A stretch of DNA of 14,376 bases, from assembly GCA_002068375.1 (NCBI GenBank), contig MVZL01000016.1, forward strand, positions 1 through 14,376, given 5' to 3'. A program made the position numbers and the translations under genes. Shown here piece after piece: positions 1 through 6,744 of this stretch (within the stretch, counting starts at the first letter, position 1; the number at the start of each line of letters is the position of its first letter). The stretch comes from Tenericutes bacterium ADurb.BinA155 (lineage in GTDB: Bacteria; Bacillota_I; Bacilli_A; RFN20; CAG-826). A model generated the notes under the pieces. The model had not been told where the DNA came from. It worked only from the letters and a program-made list of their open reading frames with translations, and searched no databases.

Positions 1-92
1 CCACTACCAAGTCATTCTCCGTCAAAACCAGAACGGCCCCAGATCCATGCCCCCAGTAAGGGAAGCGGGGATAGTTTAGACCCAAAAGAGCC
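1..92. other. Left-edge stretch with no assignable gene
   Basis: This short edge segment lies beyond the pepF terminator. One minus-strand frame stays open through it and off the left edge, and one plus-strand frame is open until 132. Neither has a convincing start with a ribosome binding site, and an open run this short is expected by chance. I assign no gene here. Confidence 0.4.
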
Positions 93-130
93 AAATTCAA
101 AAGAAAAAGCGAACCTTTCGGCTCGCTTTT
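93..130 (-). terminator. Intrinsic terminator of pepF, possibly bidirectional
   Basis: An eight-base stem, AAAAGCGA at 105-112 pairing with TCGCTTTT at 123-130, encloses a short loop with a further CC/GG pairing. Read on the minus strand, the hairpin starts 11 bases after the pepF stop codon and is followed by a T-rich run (TTTTCTTTTG). On the plus strand a T-rich stretch also follows (127-139), so it could stop transcription from either side. Confidence 0.75.
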
Positions 131-141
131 AGGTTTTTTCG

Positions 142-1914
142 CTACTTCGCGAGGAGAACTTCGAGCCGATCGACCAGCTCGCTCATCCGCTTCGTGACAC
201 TTAGGAAGGCTTCTTCCTTCGTAAGATCCACCCCCGCCGCTTTCACCTCGGCGATCGGGTAATCGGAAGAACCACTCTTTAATAAGCCGACGTAACGTTC
301 AAACGCCCCCGGCTCTTTCGCTTTGACCTTGTCATAGAGGAGCATCGAAGCGGTGAAACTGGTCGCGTATTGATAGACATAGAACGGAGTATAGAAGAGA
401 TGTGGAATATAAGCCCAAACCAGCGGCTTCACCTTCTCTTCGGTGATATCGATCCCATAGTAGGTCTTATAGAGTTCGATCATCTTATCGGAAAGGACCT
501 GATAGTTGATCGGCTGATGGGCCTCGGCGAGTTTGGCGATCTCATACTCGTAATGGCCGAACAAGGTCTGACGGTAGAAGGTCCCAACGATCTCATCGAT
601 CGCCTTTTGGAGCAGATAGATTTGATCATTCTTCGAAAGCTTGCCCGAATTCAGCAAGTAATCCAATAAGTTATGCTCATTGAAGGTCGAAGCGATTTCG
701 GCCACGAAGATCGTGTAGTCTTGTTTCATTAACGGCTGATTCTCTTCGCTATAGAGGGTGTGGATCGAGTGGCCGGATTCGTGGGCAAGGGTAAAGCAAT
801 CATCGAGCTCGCCTTGGAAGTTCAAGAGGATATAAGGATGAATATTGAAGGTGCCATTCGAGTAGGCTCCGCTCCGCTTGCCAAGGTGCGGGAACACATC
901 CACGTACCCTTCCTTTAGGACTTCATGAGCTTTGGCTTGGAAGTCGGCAGGAAAGTTGGATAAAGAAGCCCAGAAGATCTCTTTCGCTTCTTCATAGGTG
1001 TACTTATGTTCCGACTTCGCGAGTTGAATGAAGCGGTCATAAGAACGATGGGCCGGTAAGCCTAAATACTGGGCCCGGATCTTCAGATACTTGTGTAAGG
1101 GCTCCGCGTGGGTGGAGGCGACTTTGATAAGGCTCAGGAAGACTTCATTAGGGATCTTCTTGCTGGAGAGATGCTCCTCGAGAATGCTTTCGTAGCCACG
1201 GCTATGCATCTCGGCGAGTTCGCCTTGAAGGACGTTATTGTAGATCTCGCCATAGACGTTCTTGTGTTCATCGTAATAGGTATAGAGCGATTCGAAGATG
1301 GCTTGGCGGTCCGCCGCACTTTTGGCGTTTGCAATCAAGGAAGTCCAGTTCGACTGATTGACCTCGACCTCGGAGCCATCGCTGAGCTTGGCTTTTTTCG
1401 GAACGTAATCGGCCACGCTTAACTGCGAGTAGAGGGTCGAGCCTTCGCCTAATAAGGGTTCATAGTTGGCTAAGAGCTTTTCTTGTTCCGCCCCTAAGAC
1501 GTGCTTCTTTTGGAGGAAGAGCTGATCCAAGATGAGCGAGAATTCCGAAAGTTCCGGACGCTGGGCTAAGAACGCCTTCACGTGTTCTTCGCCTAAGCTC
1601 AGAATCTCCGGATCGCTATAAGCGGCGGCTTGGCCATAAAGCTGCATCGCGAGTTCGACTTTGCTGATCCGTTCCGACCGGCTCACATCCTTCTTGTCGA
1701 GGTCGGAGAGGCATTCGGCGTACATATAAAGTTTCTGAAGCACCACTTCGCTCTCACGGTTGAGGAGCAAGAAAGCTTTTAAGGATTCGTCATCCTTTAA
1801 TTTGCCTTCAAAGGAAGCGATCCCTGGGGTCAACTCTTTTTGGAAGCGGGTTAAATCGGCTTCAAAAGCGGCTGAGGTCGGATAGATGTGCGAAACGTCC
1901 CAAACTTGTTTCAT
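142..1914 (-). CDS. pepF: Oligoendopeptidase F (M3B zinc metallopeptidase)
   Basis: This is a cytoplasmic zinc endopeptidase of the M3B/PepF family, which cleaves short peptides after uptake or during protein turnover. The protein is 590 residues, close to the usual family length of about 600. The zinc site HESGH lies at residues 378-382 (nt 769-783). The Glu in the following AEIAST-FNE segment (about residue 406) is the probable third ligand. The N-terminal half is the helical region expected for the family. The open frame begins at a GTG at 1935, but a strong AAAGGAG (1924-1930) lies inside that extension, nine bases before the ATG at 1914, so I place the start at 1914. The gene is monocistronic: its own TATACT box is upstream and a hairpin terminator is downstream. 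Identification is firm; the peptide substrates cannot be read from sequence. Confidence 0.95.
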   Translation of the reverse strand: MKQVWDVSHIYPTSAAFEADLTRFQKELTPGIASFEGKLKDDESLKAFLLLNRESEVVLQKLYMYAECLSDLDKKDVSRSERISKVELAMQLYGQAAAYSDPEILSLGEEHVKAFLAQRPELSEFSLILDQLFLQKKHVLGAEQEKLLANYEPLLGEGSTLYSQLSVADYVPKKAKLSDGSEVEVNQSNWTSLIANAKSAADRQAIFESLYTYYDEHKNVYGEIYNNVLQGELAEMHSRGYESILEEHLSSKKIPNEVFLSLIKVASTHAEPLHKYLKIRAQYLGLPAHRSYDRFIQLAKSEHKYTYEEAKEIFWASLSNFPADFQAKAHEVLKEGYVDVFPHLGKRSGAYSNGTFNIHPYILLNFQGELDDCFTLAHESGHSIHTLYSEENQPLMKQDYTIFVAEIASTFNEHNLLDYLLNSGKLSKNDQIYLLQKAIDEIVGTFYRQTLFGHYEYEIAKLAEAHQPINYQVLSDKMIELYKTYYGIDITEEKVKPLVWAYIPHLFYTPFYVYQYATSFTASMLLYDKVKAKEPGAFERYVGLLKSGSSDYPIAEVKAAGVDLTKEEAFLSVTKRMSELVDRLEVLLAK

Positions 1915-1923
1915 GGATGCAAA

Positions 1924-1973
1924 CTCCTTTATCACGTTAGTTCAAGTATACGCGTTCCCTCGGACCATAAAAA
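1924..1973 (-). promoter_or_regulatory. pepF promoter and ribosome binding site
   Basis: On the minus strand a -10 box TATACT (1945-1950) stands 30 bases before the chosen ATG. A weak -35 (TTTTTA, 1968-1973) lies 17 bases further up, inside the T-tract of the preceding terminator. The Shine-Dalgarno AAAGGAG at 1924-1930 decides the pepF start, because it falls within the longer GTG-initiated frame. The -10 and Shine-Dalgarno are good matches; the -35 is poor. Confidence 0.55.
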
Positions 1974-1996
1974 GAAAACCGCTTCCCTTGAAGCGG
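1967..1996 (-). terminator. Intrinsic terminator of the four-helix membrane protein gene
   Basis: A perfect seven-base stem, CCGCTTC (1979-1985) and GAAGCGG (1990-1996), has a four-base loop. Read on the minus strand it is followed by TTTTCTTTTTAT. It lies 25 bases past the stop codon of the gene at 2022-2534 and separates it from pepF. Confidence 0.85.
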
Positions 1997-2021
1997 CAAA
2001 AATAACGGGGTTTGGATAGGG

Positions 2022-2534
2022 TTATCGCTCGTTATTGAGGTAACTGCGGTAACGGAGAGAAATGACCAAGGAAGCAATCGTGATCGCAATCGCCAATAGA
2101 AGCGAACCTTCCATCAAAAAGAAGCCATAGCCAAGACCGAGTCCATGGATATCAATCCCAGGGTTGGTCAGGTGGGTCCAGACGGGAATGAGACAACCGA
2201 AAATGAAACCCGCCGAATCCAAGATCAAACCGAAGATCAGATTTCGGATGCTGCGGCGTCCGAGTCCAGTCGACAAGGCTCCAAGGATAAAGAGTTGCAG
2301 CATGATGAGAAGATAAATATTGATGCTGTAATCAAAGACGTAACTGGCCCCTCGAACCACGAAGAGATCCTCGCCACCAAAAAAGAGTTTCCAGCTGGTG
2401 AAGGCGAGGCGATTTCCTTCGCTCGTCGTGACCCGAAGTAATGGTAAGAAGGCAAAACCAACGGCCCCAAGGCTTAGTAAGGCGGCTAAAAAAGTACCGC
2501 CTGCTCCCAGTTTTTTCACTTTAGCCGTTTGCAT
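2022..2534 (-). CDS. Four-helix integral membrane protein, function unknown
   Basis: I do not recognise a family. The 170-residue product starts with a short basic N-terminus (MQTAKVKK). It has four likely membrane helices at about residues 12-33, 68-90, 97-119 and 134-160, and ends with a short basic, polar tail. The loop between helices 1 and 2 (about 34-67) is the largest and contains a polar, aromatic-rich stretch. No catalytic motif is visible. There is no Shine-Dalgarno sequence before the ATG; instead a consensus TATAAT is only six bases upstream, suggesting a leaderless message. The gene is transcribed alone, with its own hairpin terminator, divergently from the gene at 2667. It could be a small transporter subunit or a membrane regulator, but the sequence does not say which. 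Confidence 0.8.
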   Translation of the reverse strand: MQTAKVKKLGAGGTFLAALLSLGAVGFAFLPLLRVTTSEGNRLAFTSWKLFFGGEDLFVVRGASYVFDYSINIYLLIMLQLFILGALSTGLGRRSIRNLIFGLILDSAGFIFGCLIPVWTHLTNPGIDIHGLGLGYGFFLMEGSLLLAIAITIASLVISLRYRSYLNNER

Positions 2535-2546
2535 GAGGCTATTATA
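2535..2546 (-). promoter_or_regulatory. -10 box immediately upstream of the ATG (leaderless start candidate)
   Basis: A perfect TATAAT reads on the minus strand at 2546-2541, with only six bases between it and the ATG at 2534. A start site about seven bases after the -10 would fall on or next to the A of the ATG. No good -35 is seen at 16-18 bases spacing, and no Shine-Dalgarno is present. Confidence 0.5.
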
Positions 2547-2604
2547 CGCCCGGCGAGAGCAACTTTTCGTCCTTTAAATTCATCGGTCCTTCGGCAACTA
2601 TCTA

Positions 2605-2652
2605 TTCCAAACGTCCCCGTTTCCGTGTATTGTTTACTTTGCAAAGCAAAGT
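2605..2652 (+). promoter_or_regulatory. Promoter with overlapping 17-bp inverted repeat, possible operator
   Basis: The perfect inverted repeat ACTTTGC-AAA-GCAAAGT occupies 2636-2652, ending 14 bases before the ATG at 2667. A plausible promoter, TTCCAA (2605-2610) with a 17-base spacer and TATTGT (2628-2633), would put transcription initiation inside the repeat. It may bind a repressor, or form a 5' end hairpin close to the weak, purine-rich ribosome site GAGAGAAAAG. The repeat is certain; the promoter and function are inferred. Confidence 0.45.
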
Positions 2653-2666
2653 GAGAGAAAAGAACT

Positions 2667-3722
2667 ATGGCCATGTCCCAAAAAACAAAAGATAATCTGA
2701 AGCTCGGTTTCTCGAGCATTATCAGCAACGGCGCCTGCGTTGAACTCGGCCGCAACAAGCCCTGGTACGGCGCGGTCCTTGTCGGTTTGCTTTCCCTGAT
2801 CCTCGCGGTCATCCCGATCGGTGTCACGAGAGCCTGGGTCCATGCTGGTGATTCGATGTTCACCACTCCGACTTACGAATACGAAACCGGGCTCGTTCAA
2901 TTTGAATCCGCCCTCAAAGATAAAAGCGTTTCGATCGTGGTCGATAGCGATACCAAAACGCTGAGCTCCACCAATTTCCACAATCTCGACGCCGACACTG
3001 ATCACACCTGGTACCGTTACGTCAACACCGATACCAAGACCACGATGTTTGAGGTGTTCTACACCCAAGCCACCGATGCCGATTTCTCAACGTTCTGCAC
3101 CAACGTTTACAACCTGAAGAACCCCTACACGGGTGTCGCGAGTGGCCGCACGCTTTGCAGCTATCTCGTCTTAGGCCAGAAAGCCTACGTTGGCTATAAG
3201 TACGCCAATAACGCCACCGCTTCGAGCGGCTATAAAGGCGCGGTCTCGGGCCAATACGATCGGACCCCGAGCTTCAAGTTCGAAGATTTGATCAACAAGG
3301 ACACCCATGGCAAGGATTACGACCTCAAGCTGGCCGATGTCAATGCCACCAACTATGACAAATACCAAGCCGAAATCATCGCGACCTATAAGCAGTTCTT
3401 CAATGAAGGCTACGAAACTTTGAAGATCACCGCCGCGTGGTCCTGGACCGGCATCATGGCCGGTGTCTATGCGGCCTTCATCATCTTCATGGGTCTCATG
3501 ATCTTCTTAATGACTCGTGGCAAGAACAACCCCTACAAGATCTACACCTTCTGGGAGACTCAGAAGATGTCCTACTGGGCGGCCTTCACGCCGGCCGCGC
3601 TCGCTTGCGGATTAGGCTTTGCATTCTCGACGTACGCCTTATTCATCTTCATCCTCTTCTATGGCATGCGAATCATGTGGATGTCGATGAAGACTTTACG
3701 GCCGGAAACGACTTCGAAATAA
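2667..3722 (+). CDS. Membrane protein with large extracytoplasmic domain, function unknown
   Basis: The 351-residue product has a cytoplasmic N-terminus of about 33 residues and a first helix at about 34-56. An exported domain of roughly 200 residues (57-257) follows, with two cysteines (143 and 164) that could form a disulfide. Three more helices lie near 258-283, 303-321 and 322-340, and the C-terminal tail is short. The exported part is rich in Thr, Asp and Tyr. The arrangement of one helix, an outside domain and then a helix cluster resembles the DUF1189-type topology, but I cannot claim membership from sequence alone. Two ATG codons (2667 and 2673) compete; I use the first because it is closer to the purine-rich GAGAGAAAAG. 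The gene is single, followed by a strong terminator, and is preceded by an inverted repeat at its promoter. Confidence 0.8.
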   Translation: MAMSQKTKDNLKLGFSSIISNGACVELGRNKPWYGAVLVGLLSLILAVIPIGVTRAWVHAGDSMFTTPTYEYETGLVQFESALKDKSVSIVVDSDTKTLSSTNFHNLDADTDHTWYRYVNTDTKTTMFEVFYTQATDADFSTFCTNVYNLKNPYTGVASGRTLCSYLVLGQKAYVGYKYANNATASSGYKGAVSGQYDRTPSFKFEDLINKDTHGKDYDLKLADVNATNYDKYQAEIIATYKQFFNEGYETLKITAAWSWTGIMAGVYAAFIIFMGLMIFLMTRGKNNPYKIYTFWETQKMSYWAAFTPAALACGLGFAFSTYALFIFILFYGMRIMWMSMKTLRPETTSK

Positions 3723-3735
3723 CATTCGACCCACT

Positions 3736-3770
3736 AAGGAACGGGAAGACCGTTCCTTTTTATTAATTTT
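3736..3770 (+). terminator. Strong intrinsic terminator
   Basis: A perfect nine-base stem, AAGGAACGG (3736-3744) and CCGTTCCTT (3750-3758), with a five-base loop GAAGA is followed by a T-rich tract on the plus strand. It begins 13 bases after the stop of the membrane protein gene and isolates the lipoprotein gene transcriptionally. Confidence 0.92.
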
Positions 3771-3772
3771 CC

Positions 3773-3821
3773 TTGCCAATTTTCGGTGTTCCGTCATGAT
3801 TAATCATTAAACAGAAAGAGG
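3773..3821 (+). promoter_or_regulatory. Lipoprotein gene promoter, 12-bp palindrome and ribosome binding site
   Basis: TTGCCA (3773-3778) is a five-of-six -35 match, with a weaker -10-like CATGAT at 3795-3800 after 16 bases. A perfect 12-bp palindrome ATGATTAATCAT (3796-3807) overlaps this -10 and is a candidate operator. A clear Shine-Dalgarno AAAGAGG (3815-3821) sits seven bases before the ATG. The palindrome and ribosome site are seen directly; regulation is inferred. Confidence 0.5.
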
Positions 3822-3828
3822 ATCGAAT

Positions 3829-5340
3829 ATGAAATCACCTTACGTCTTAGTCCTTGCCGCCGCCACTTTACTCGCCGGTTGTGGTCAAGCGGATCTCTCG
3901 AGCGGAGCTCACGGCTCCGCCCTTCCGAGTTCCGGAACGACAACCAGCGAATCTTCAAGCCCCGCAACAAGCATTCCCGTGTCTTCTGCCACTTCGCTTC
4001 GCGACGACACCGTCTTAACAGCCTTCTTAGCCGCCTGTAAAGATGATAACGGTCGGGTGAGTTCCACCTTTGAATCCGCCACCTATGGAACCGCCTATTA
4101 TGGTGATAAGGCCATCTATAACGAGACCGGACCCCTAGCGGGGACCGGCTATATTGTGAATGGCAGCCAAGGCTTATTCGAATTCACGCTTCAAAATGAT
4201 GTCTTAACCTTGGGCCAGCCCGTCAGTGCTTCCACTTCGATTTTACCCGTCAGTTATACTTTGGCGGATTTAAGCAACGCTCCGCTCAGCGATTTCGCCT
4301 CGATCGGTCTTAATGCCTATACCGTCGCGGTGGGAGCCTCCATTTCGACCGCGGCCGAAGCCCTCTATGGTTTATGCGGGCTCAGCACGGATTACCTTTC
4401 GTCCGATTACATCACCGCCCCGATGCAAGTCAGCGTTTCCGCTGATAGTCTCACCTGCTCCTTTACGGTTTCAGACTTGGCGATCAGCTTCGTGGTGAAA
4501 GATCTTGGCAAGGTCACCCTGCCGATCCTCGACACCTATTTAGCCAATCCGACTCCCGTCACGGCCCCAACCGCCTTTAACACCGCAATCGTTTCGGCTG
4601 AAGCCTCGTTATTTGGCGAAGGCATCACCATTCCTTTCCCGAGCGGTGTGACCGCCTTATTCCGTCAAGATGTCGGCTATTCCGATGATGACACCCCAGT
4701 CATTAATGGAATTTCGCTCACTCAGTTTGGCAAAGACATCAGCGCTTCTTATATCGCTCAGCTCACGGCCGCAGGCTATGTCGAAACCATCGTTTCAACC
4801 CTCTTTGGTGAGGAGACGACCTATCAGAAGACCATCAGCGAACAGAGTGAAACCGAAGGAGCTCACGTGATTGTGGTCACCTGCGCTTACGATAGCGATT
4901 ATGAGGAGACCGATATCGCCGTGAGCCTGAGCGTTCTTCCGATCACGCATGAAGACGCTGACCTCACCCGGGCTAACGGGCTGCTCACCGCCTATAACAC
5001 GGCGACCTTTAGCATCCCGCTGCTCCCGGCCTCCGATAAGATCACCAAAGTGGTGAGCGGGAATTCGGCCCCGATGAATGGGACCAAACTCGACTTCGAG
5101 GCCGTTCTCTCGATCGCGGCTGAAACCGATGCCGATGCTTATGTGACGGCTTACGACCCCTTAGTCACCGCTGCGGGGTTGACCGCCGATTCAACCTATA
5201 ATCTCGCGAATTACGCGAGCAATGGATTCATTGAATACCAGAAAGACAAAGTCACGATTTTTGTGGTCAAAACCACCAGTGATTCCGGCGTCTATGAGGG
5301 ATCGGTGACAATCTATTTCTCGGATAGCACCGCGGCTTAA
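3829..5340 (+). CDS. Secreted lipoprotein with duplicated C-terminal modules, function unknown
   Basis: The 503-residue product is a surface lipoprotein. Its signal peptide ends in the lipobox LLAGC with Cys18 as the lipidation site, followed by a Ser/Thr-rich linker (about residues 22-57). The first globular part (about 58-245) is beta-rich. Two later modules, about 268-372 and 394-498, look like diverged copies. Each opens with an IP-type strand, has a helix ending in LTAAG or VTAAG, then TYQK or EYQK, and closes with alternating strands. I recognise no enzyme motif, so a ligand-binding or adhesive role is possible but unproven. Translation signals are good (AAAGAGG). The gene is monocistronic between two terminators and converges on the ATP-grasp gene. 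Lipoprotein identity is confident; the module duplication is a by-eye judgement. Confidence 0.85.
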   Translation: MKSPYVLVLAAATLLAGCGQADLSSGAHGSALPSSGTTTSESSSPATSIPVSSATSLRDDTVLTAFLAACKDDNGRVSSTFESATYGTAYYGDKAIYNETGPLAGTGYIVNGSQGLFEFTLQNDVLTLGQPVSASTSILPVSYTLADLSNAPLSDFASIGLNAYTVAVGASISTAAEALYGLCGLSTDYLSSDYITAPMQVSVSADSLTCSFTVSDLAISFVVKDLGKVTLPILDTYLANPTPVTAPTAFNTAIVSAEASLFGEGITIPFPSGVTALFRQDVGYSDDDTPVINGISLTQFGKDISASYIAQLTAAGYVETIVSTLFGEETTYQKTISEQSETEGAHVIVVTCAYDSDYEETDIAVSLSVLPITHEDADLTRANGLLTAYNTATFSIPLLPASDKITKVVSGNSAPMNGTKLDFEAVLSIAAETDADAYVTAYDPLVTAAGLTADSTYNLANYASNGFIEYQKDKVTIFVVKTTSDSGVYEGSVTIYFSDSTAA

Positions 5341-5343
5341 TTC

Positions 5344-5383
5344 AAAAAGCGAGGAGGACGTGCCGGCGTCTTCCTCGTTTTTT
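5344..5383. terminator. Bidirectional terminator between convergent genes
   Basis: An 11-base stem with one G-T wobble, CGAGGAGGACG (5350-5360) and CGTCTTCCTCG (5367-5377), is flanked by T6 on the plus side (5378-5383) and by A5 (5344-5348), which reads as T5 on the minus strand. It can stop both the lipoprotein gene and the minus-strand ATP-grasp gene. The TAA stop of the latter overlaps the T-tract at 5382-5384. Confidence 0.9.
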
Positions 5384-6323
5384 AATGCTTTGGATTCCGC
5401 TTCGCTAGAATCTCAATCGACTGGCGAATCCGTTGATGGCGTCGCCGCAGCTCCGCCGATTCGTAGAAGCCTTTCTTTTTATAGTTGCGTTTCATAAAGA
5501 GAAGGACGTTATTGAGAATCGGCAGATGGGTAAGATGTTCCGCCGCGACGGTCCGAATGAAGGGGTTCACGTTCAGGATGAGCGGGGTCTTCCCCATCAT
5601 TACGAGATCCACCATGGCCGCCGGGCAACCCACCGCTTGAACCGTCTTTAAGCACAGGGCTCGGTTAAATCGATTATCGTAGGACGTTTTCGTGAGAAGA
5701 TCCGGCTCCCCCGCTTTTTTGGCGGGAGTCTTCTCTAAGAGACAAAGGCATTTCTTATTGGCGACATAGCCTACCAAATGGGGCCCGACGATTTCTTCCT
5801 TTACCACAAAGGGAGTCGAACCGATCGCTTCAAGATAGCCATGAAAGCCTAAAGGATTAAGGATTAAAGTCCCGAGATCTCCTTCGGCGTTACTACGAAG
5901 CTTCACCCGATAAGGATAAGAAATCCCTCGGGCTTCGATTTGCTGTTCGAGATACTCGAAAGCATTGACGTAAAGATTGCCTCCTAAATCCGGAGCGACA
6001 AATAACCGGGGCATCGGTAAGTTCAAAGCGGCTAAAGATAAACTAAGTAAGCCTTGGTCATGGCAGATAAGCTGGGTCGGAACATTATTGAAAACGGGGA
6101 GGCCAAAACCCTCAAGCGCCTCGGCAAGATAGAGGTCATAGTCGAGGAGGACGGCGAAAGATAGGGACTTAAAGTGGAACCCTATATAATCGAGGGCTTC
6201 GACGTTATCCTTCGGAATGAAATGAATCCCAATCCGTTTCCCTTCTTCGAGATAAGCTTCGAGCTGAACGCGAAAAGCTTCATTCTCCTTTTTGGCGAAG
6301 TTATAGATCAGGATGGCATCCAT
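5382..6323 (-). CDS. RimK-like ATP-grasp protein with altered metal-site motif
   Basis: The 313-residue product fits the order of elements in RimK-type ATP-grasp ligases, which join a carboxylate to an amine using ATP. It has an N-terminal alpha/beta part ending in GLPVFNN (residues 74-80), then a CHDQGLLSLSLAAL-NLPMP segment (87-105) resembling the usual DK...L...GIP.P. VKLRSNAEGD (140-149) has a possible ATP-contacting Lys141. KEEI (175-178) follows at the hinge, and VDLVMMGKTPLILNVNP covers about 238-254. Asp239 and Asn253 match expected Mg ligands, but the position that is normally Glu in the E-x-N motif reads Asn251, and the DK lysine reads Gln. The tail (from about 278) is strongly basic. 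The ATG lies two bases after the upstream stop, with GGAG seven bases before it. It may be a divergent ligase or a non-catalytic relative; the fold assignment is moderately sure and the substrate unknown. Confidence 0.7.
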   Translation of the reverse strand: MDAILIYNFAKKENEAFRVQLEAYLEEGKRIGIHFIPKDNVEALDYIGFHFKSLSFAVLLDYDLYLAEALEGFGLPVFNNVPTQLICHDQGLLSLSLAALNLPMPRLFVAPDLGGNLYVNAFEYLEQQIEARGISYPYRVKLRSNAEGDLGTLILNPLGFHGYLEAIGSTPFVVKEEIVGPHLVGYVANKKCLCLLEKTPAKKAGEPDLLTKTSYDNRFNRALCLKTVQAVGCPAAMVDLVMMGKTPLILNVNPFIRTVAAEHLTHLPILNNVLLFMKRNYKKKGFYESAELRRRHQRIRQSIEILAKRNPKH

Positions 6324-6325
6324 CC

Positions 6326-6664
6326 CTAGTCTCCGTAATCGCTGCCGCGGGATTTATCTTCGACGAAGATTCTTAAGGGATCGGTCAAATCGCTAATTTC
6401 TTTATACACGTACCCTTCCTTTTCGATGAAGGGGTTCTCGTAGTCCGCAGTGAAGACGACCTGGTGATGTAAAGCCACCATCGCCGCTAAAGCGTTCATG
6501 ATCGCCGGGATGTCTTTGGCCCGCTTCTCCTCAAAGCCTTGTAAGCCCATATAGAAGCCGGGCTCCACGTAAAAGGTATCACCCGCCTTCGTTTTATAGG
6601 CGTTCACCAGCGGGTTTTGGGGATCGACGAACGATTTGTACTTGCTAAACTCAGGATAAAGCAT
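6326..6664 (-). CDS. Small soluble protein of unknown function, coupled to ATP-grasp gene
   Basis: The 112-residue product has no signal peptide, membrane helix or motif I recognise. It is mixed alpha/beta in character, with one hydrophobic helical stretch (about residues 52-70, containing LAAMVALHHQ) and an acidic, hydrophilic C-terminus ending in RGSDYGD. Its last codons supply the ribosome binding site GGAG of the next gene, and the two genes are separated by two bases, so they are almost certainly co-translated. The start ATG has no Shine-Dalgarno; a TATAGT box lies 16 bases upstream, predicting a leader of about ten bases. It might be a partner or substrate of the ATP-grasp protein, but that rests only on gene order. 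Confidence 0.75.
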   Translation of the reverse strand: MLYPEFSKYKSFVDPQNPLVNAYKTKAGDTFYVEPGFYMGLQGFEEKRAKDIPAIMNALAAMVALHHQVVFTADYENPFIEKEGYVYKEISDLTDPLRIFVEDKSRGSDYGD

Positions 6665-6680
6665 AAGATTACCGCAAATA

Positions 6681-6686
6681 ACTATA
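6681..6686 (-). promoter_or_regulatory. Possible -10 box of the 112-aa/ATP-grasp unit
   Basis: TATAGT on the minus strand (6686-6681) is a five-of-six match, 16 bases before the ATG at 6664. I see no convincing -35 at the expected spacing. This unit and the plus-strand HAD gene diverge from an 80-base spacer, so their promoters lie back to back. Confidence 0.35.
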
Positions 6687-6730
6687 GCATCTTTAGGGGA
6701 ATTATTTCCCGCAAAGCGCGAAAGGACGTT

Positions 6731-6736
6731 TAGAAT
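6731..6736 (+). promoter_or_regulatory. -10 box of the HAD gene (leaderless start candidate)
   Basis: TAGAAT, one mismatch from consensus, lies eight bases before the ATG at 6745. The only purine-rich AAAGGA (6720-6725 region) is about 20 bases upstream of the ATG, too far to act as a ribosome site. The transcript is therefore predicted to begin at or within two bases of the start codon. No strong -35 is visible. Confidence 0.45.
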
Positions 6737-6744
6737 ATTACTGT

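Noticed and set aside
1..140. Open frames running to the left edge on both strands, including one minus-strand frame that could start at a TTG near 98-100
   Set aside because: Too short, crosses the pepF terminator, lacks a convincing start or ribosome site; chance openness is likely.
3829..6664. A defence or toxin-antitoxin system around the unknown genes
   Set aside because: No nuclease, toxin, antitoxin or recombinase motif is visible in the lipoprotein, ATP-grasp or 112-residue proteins, and no mobility signatures flank them.
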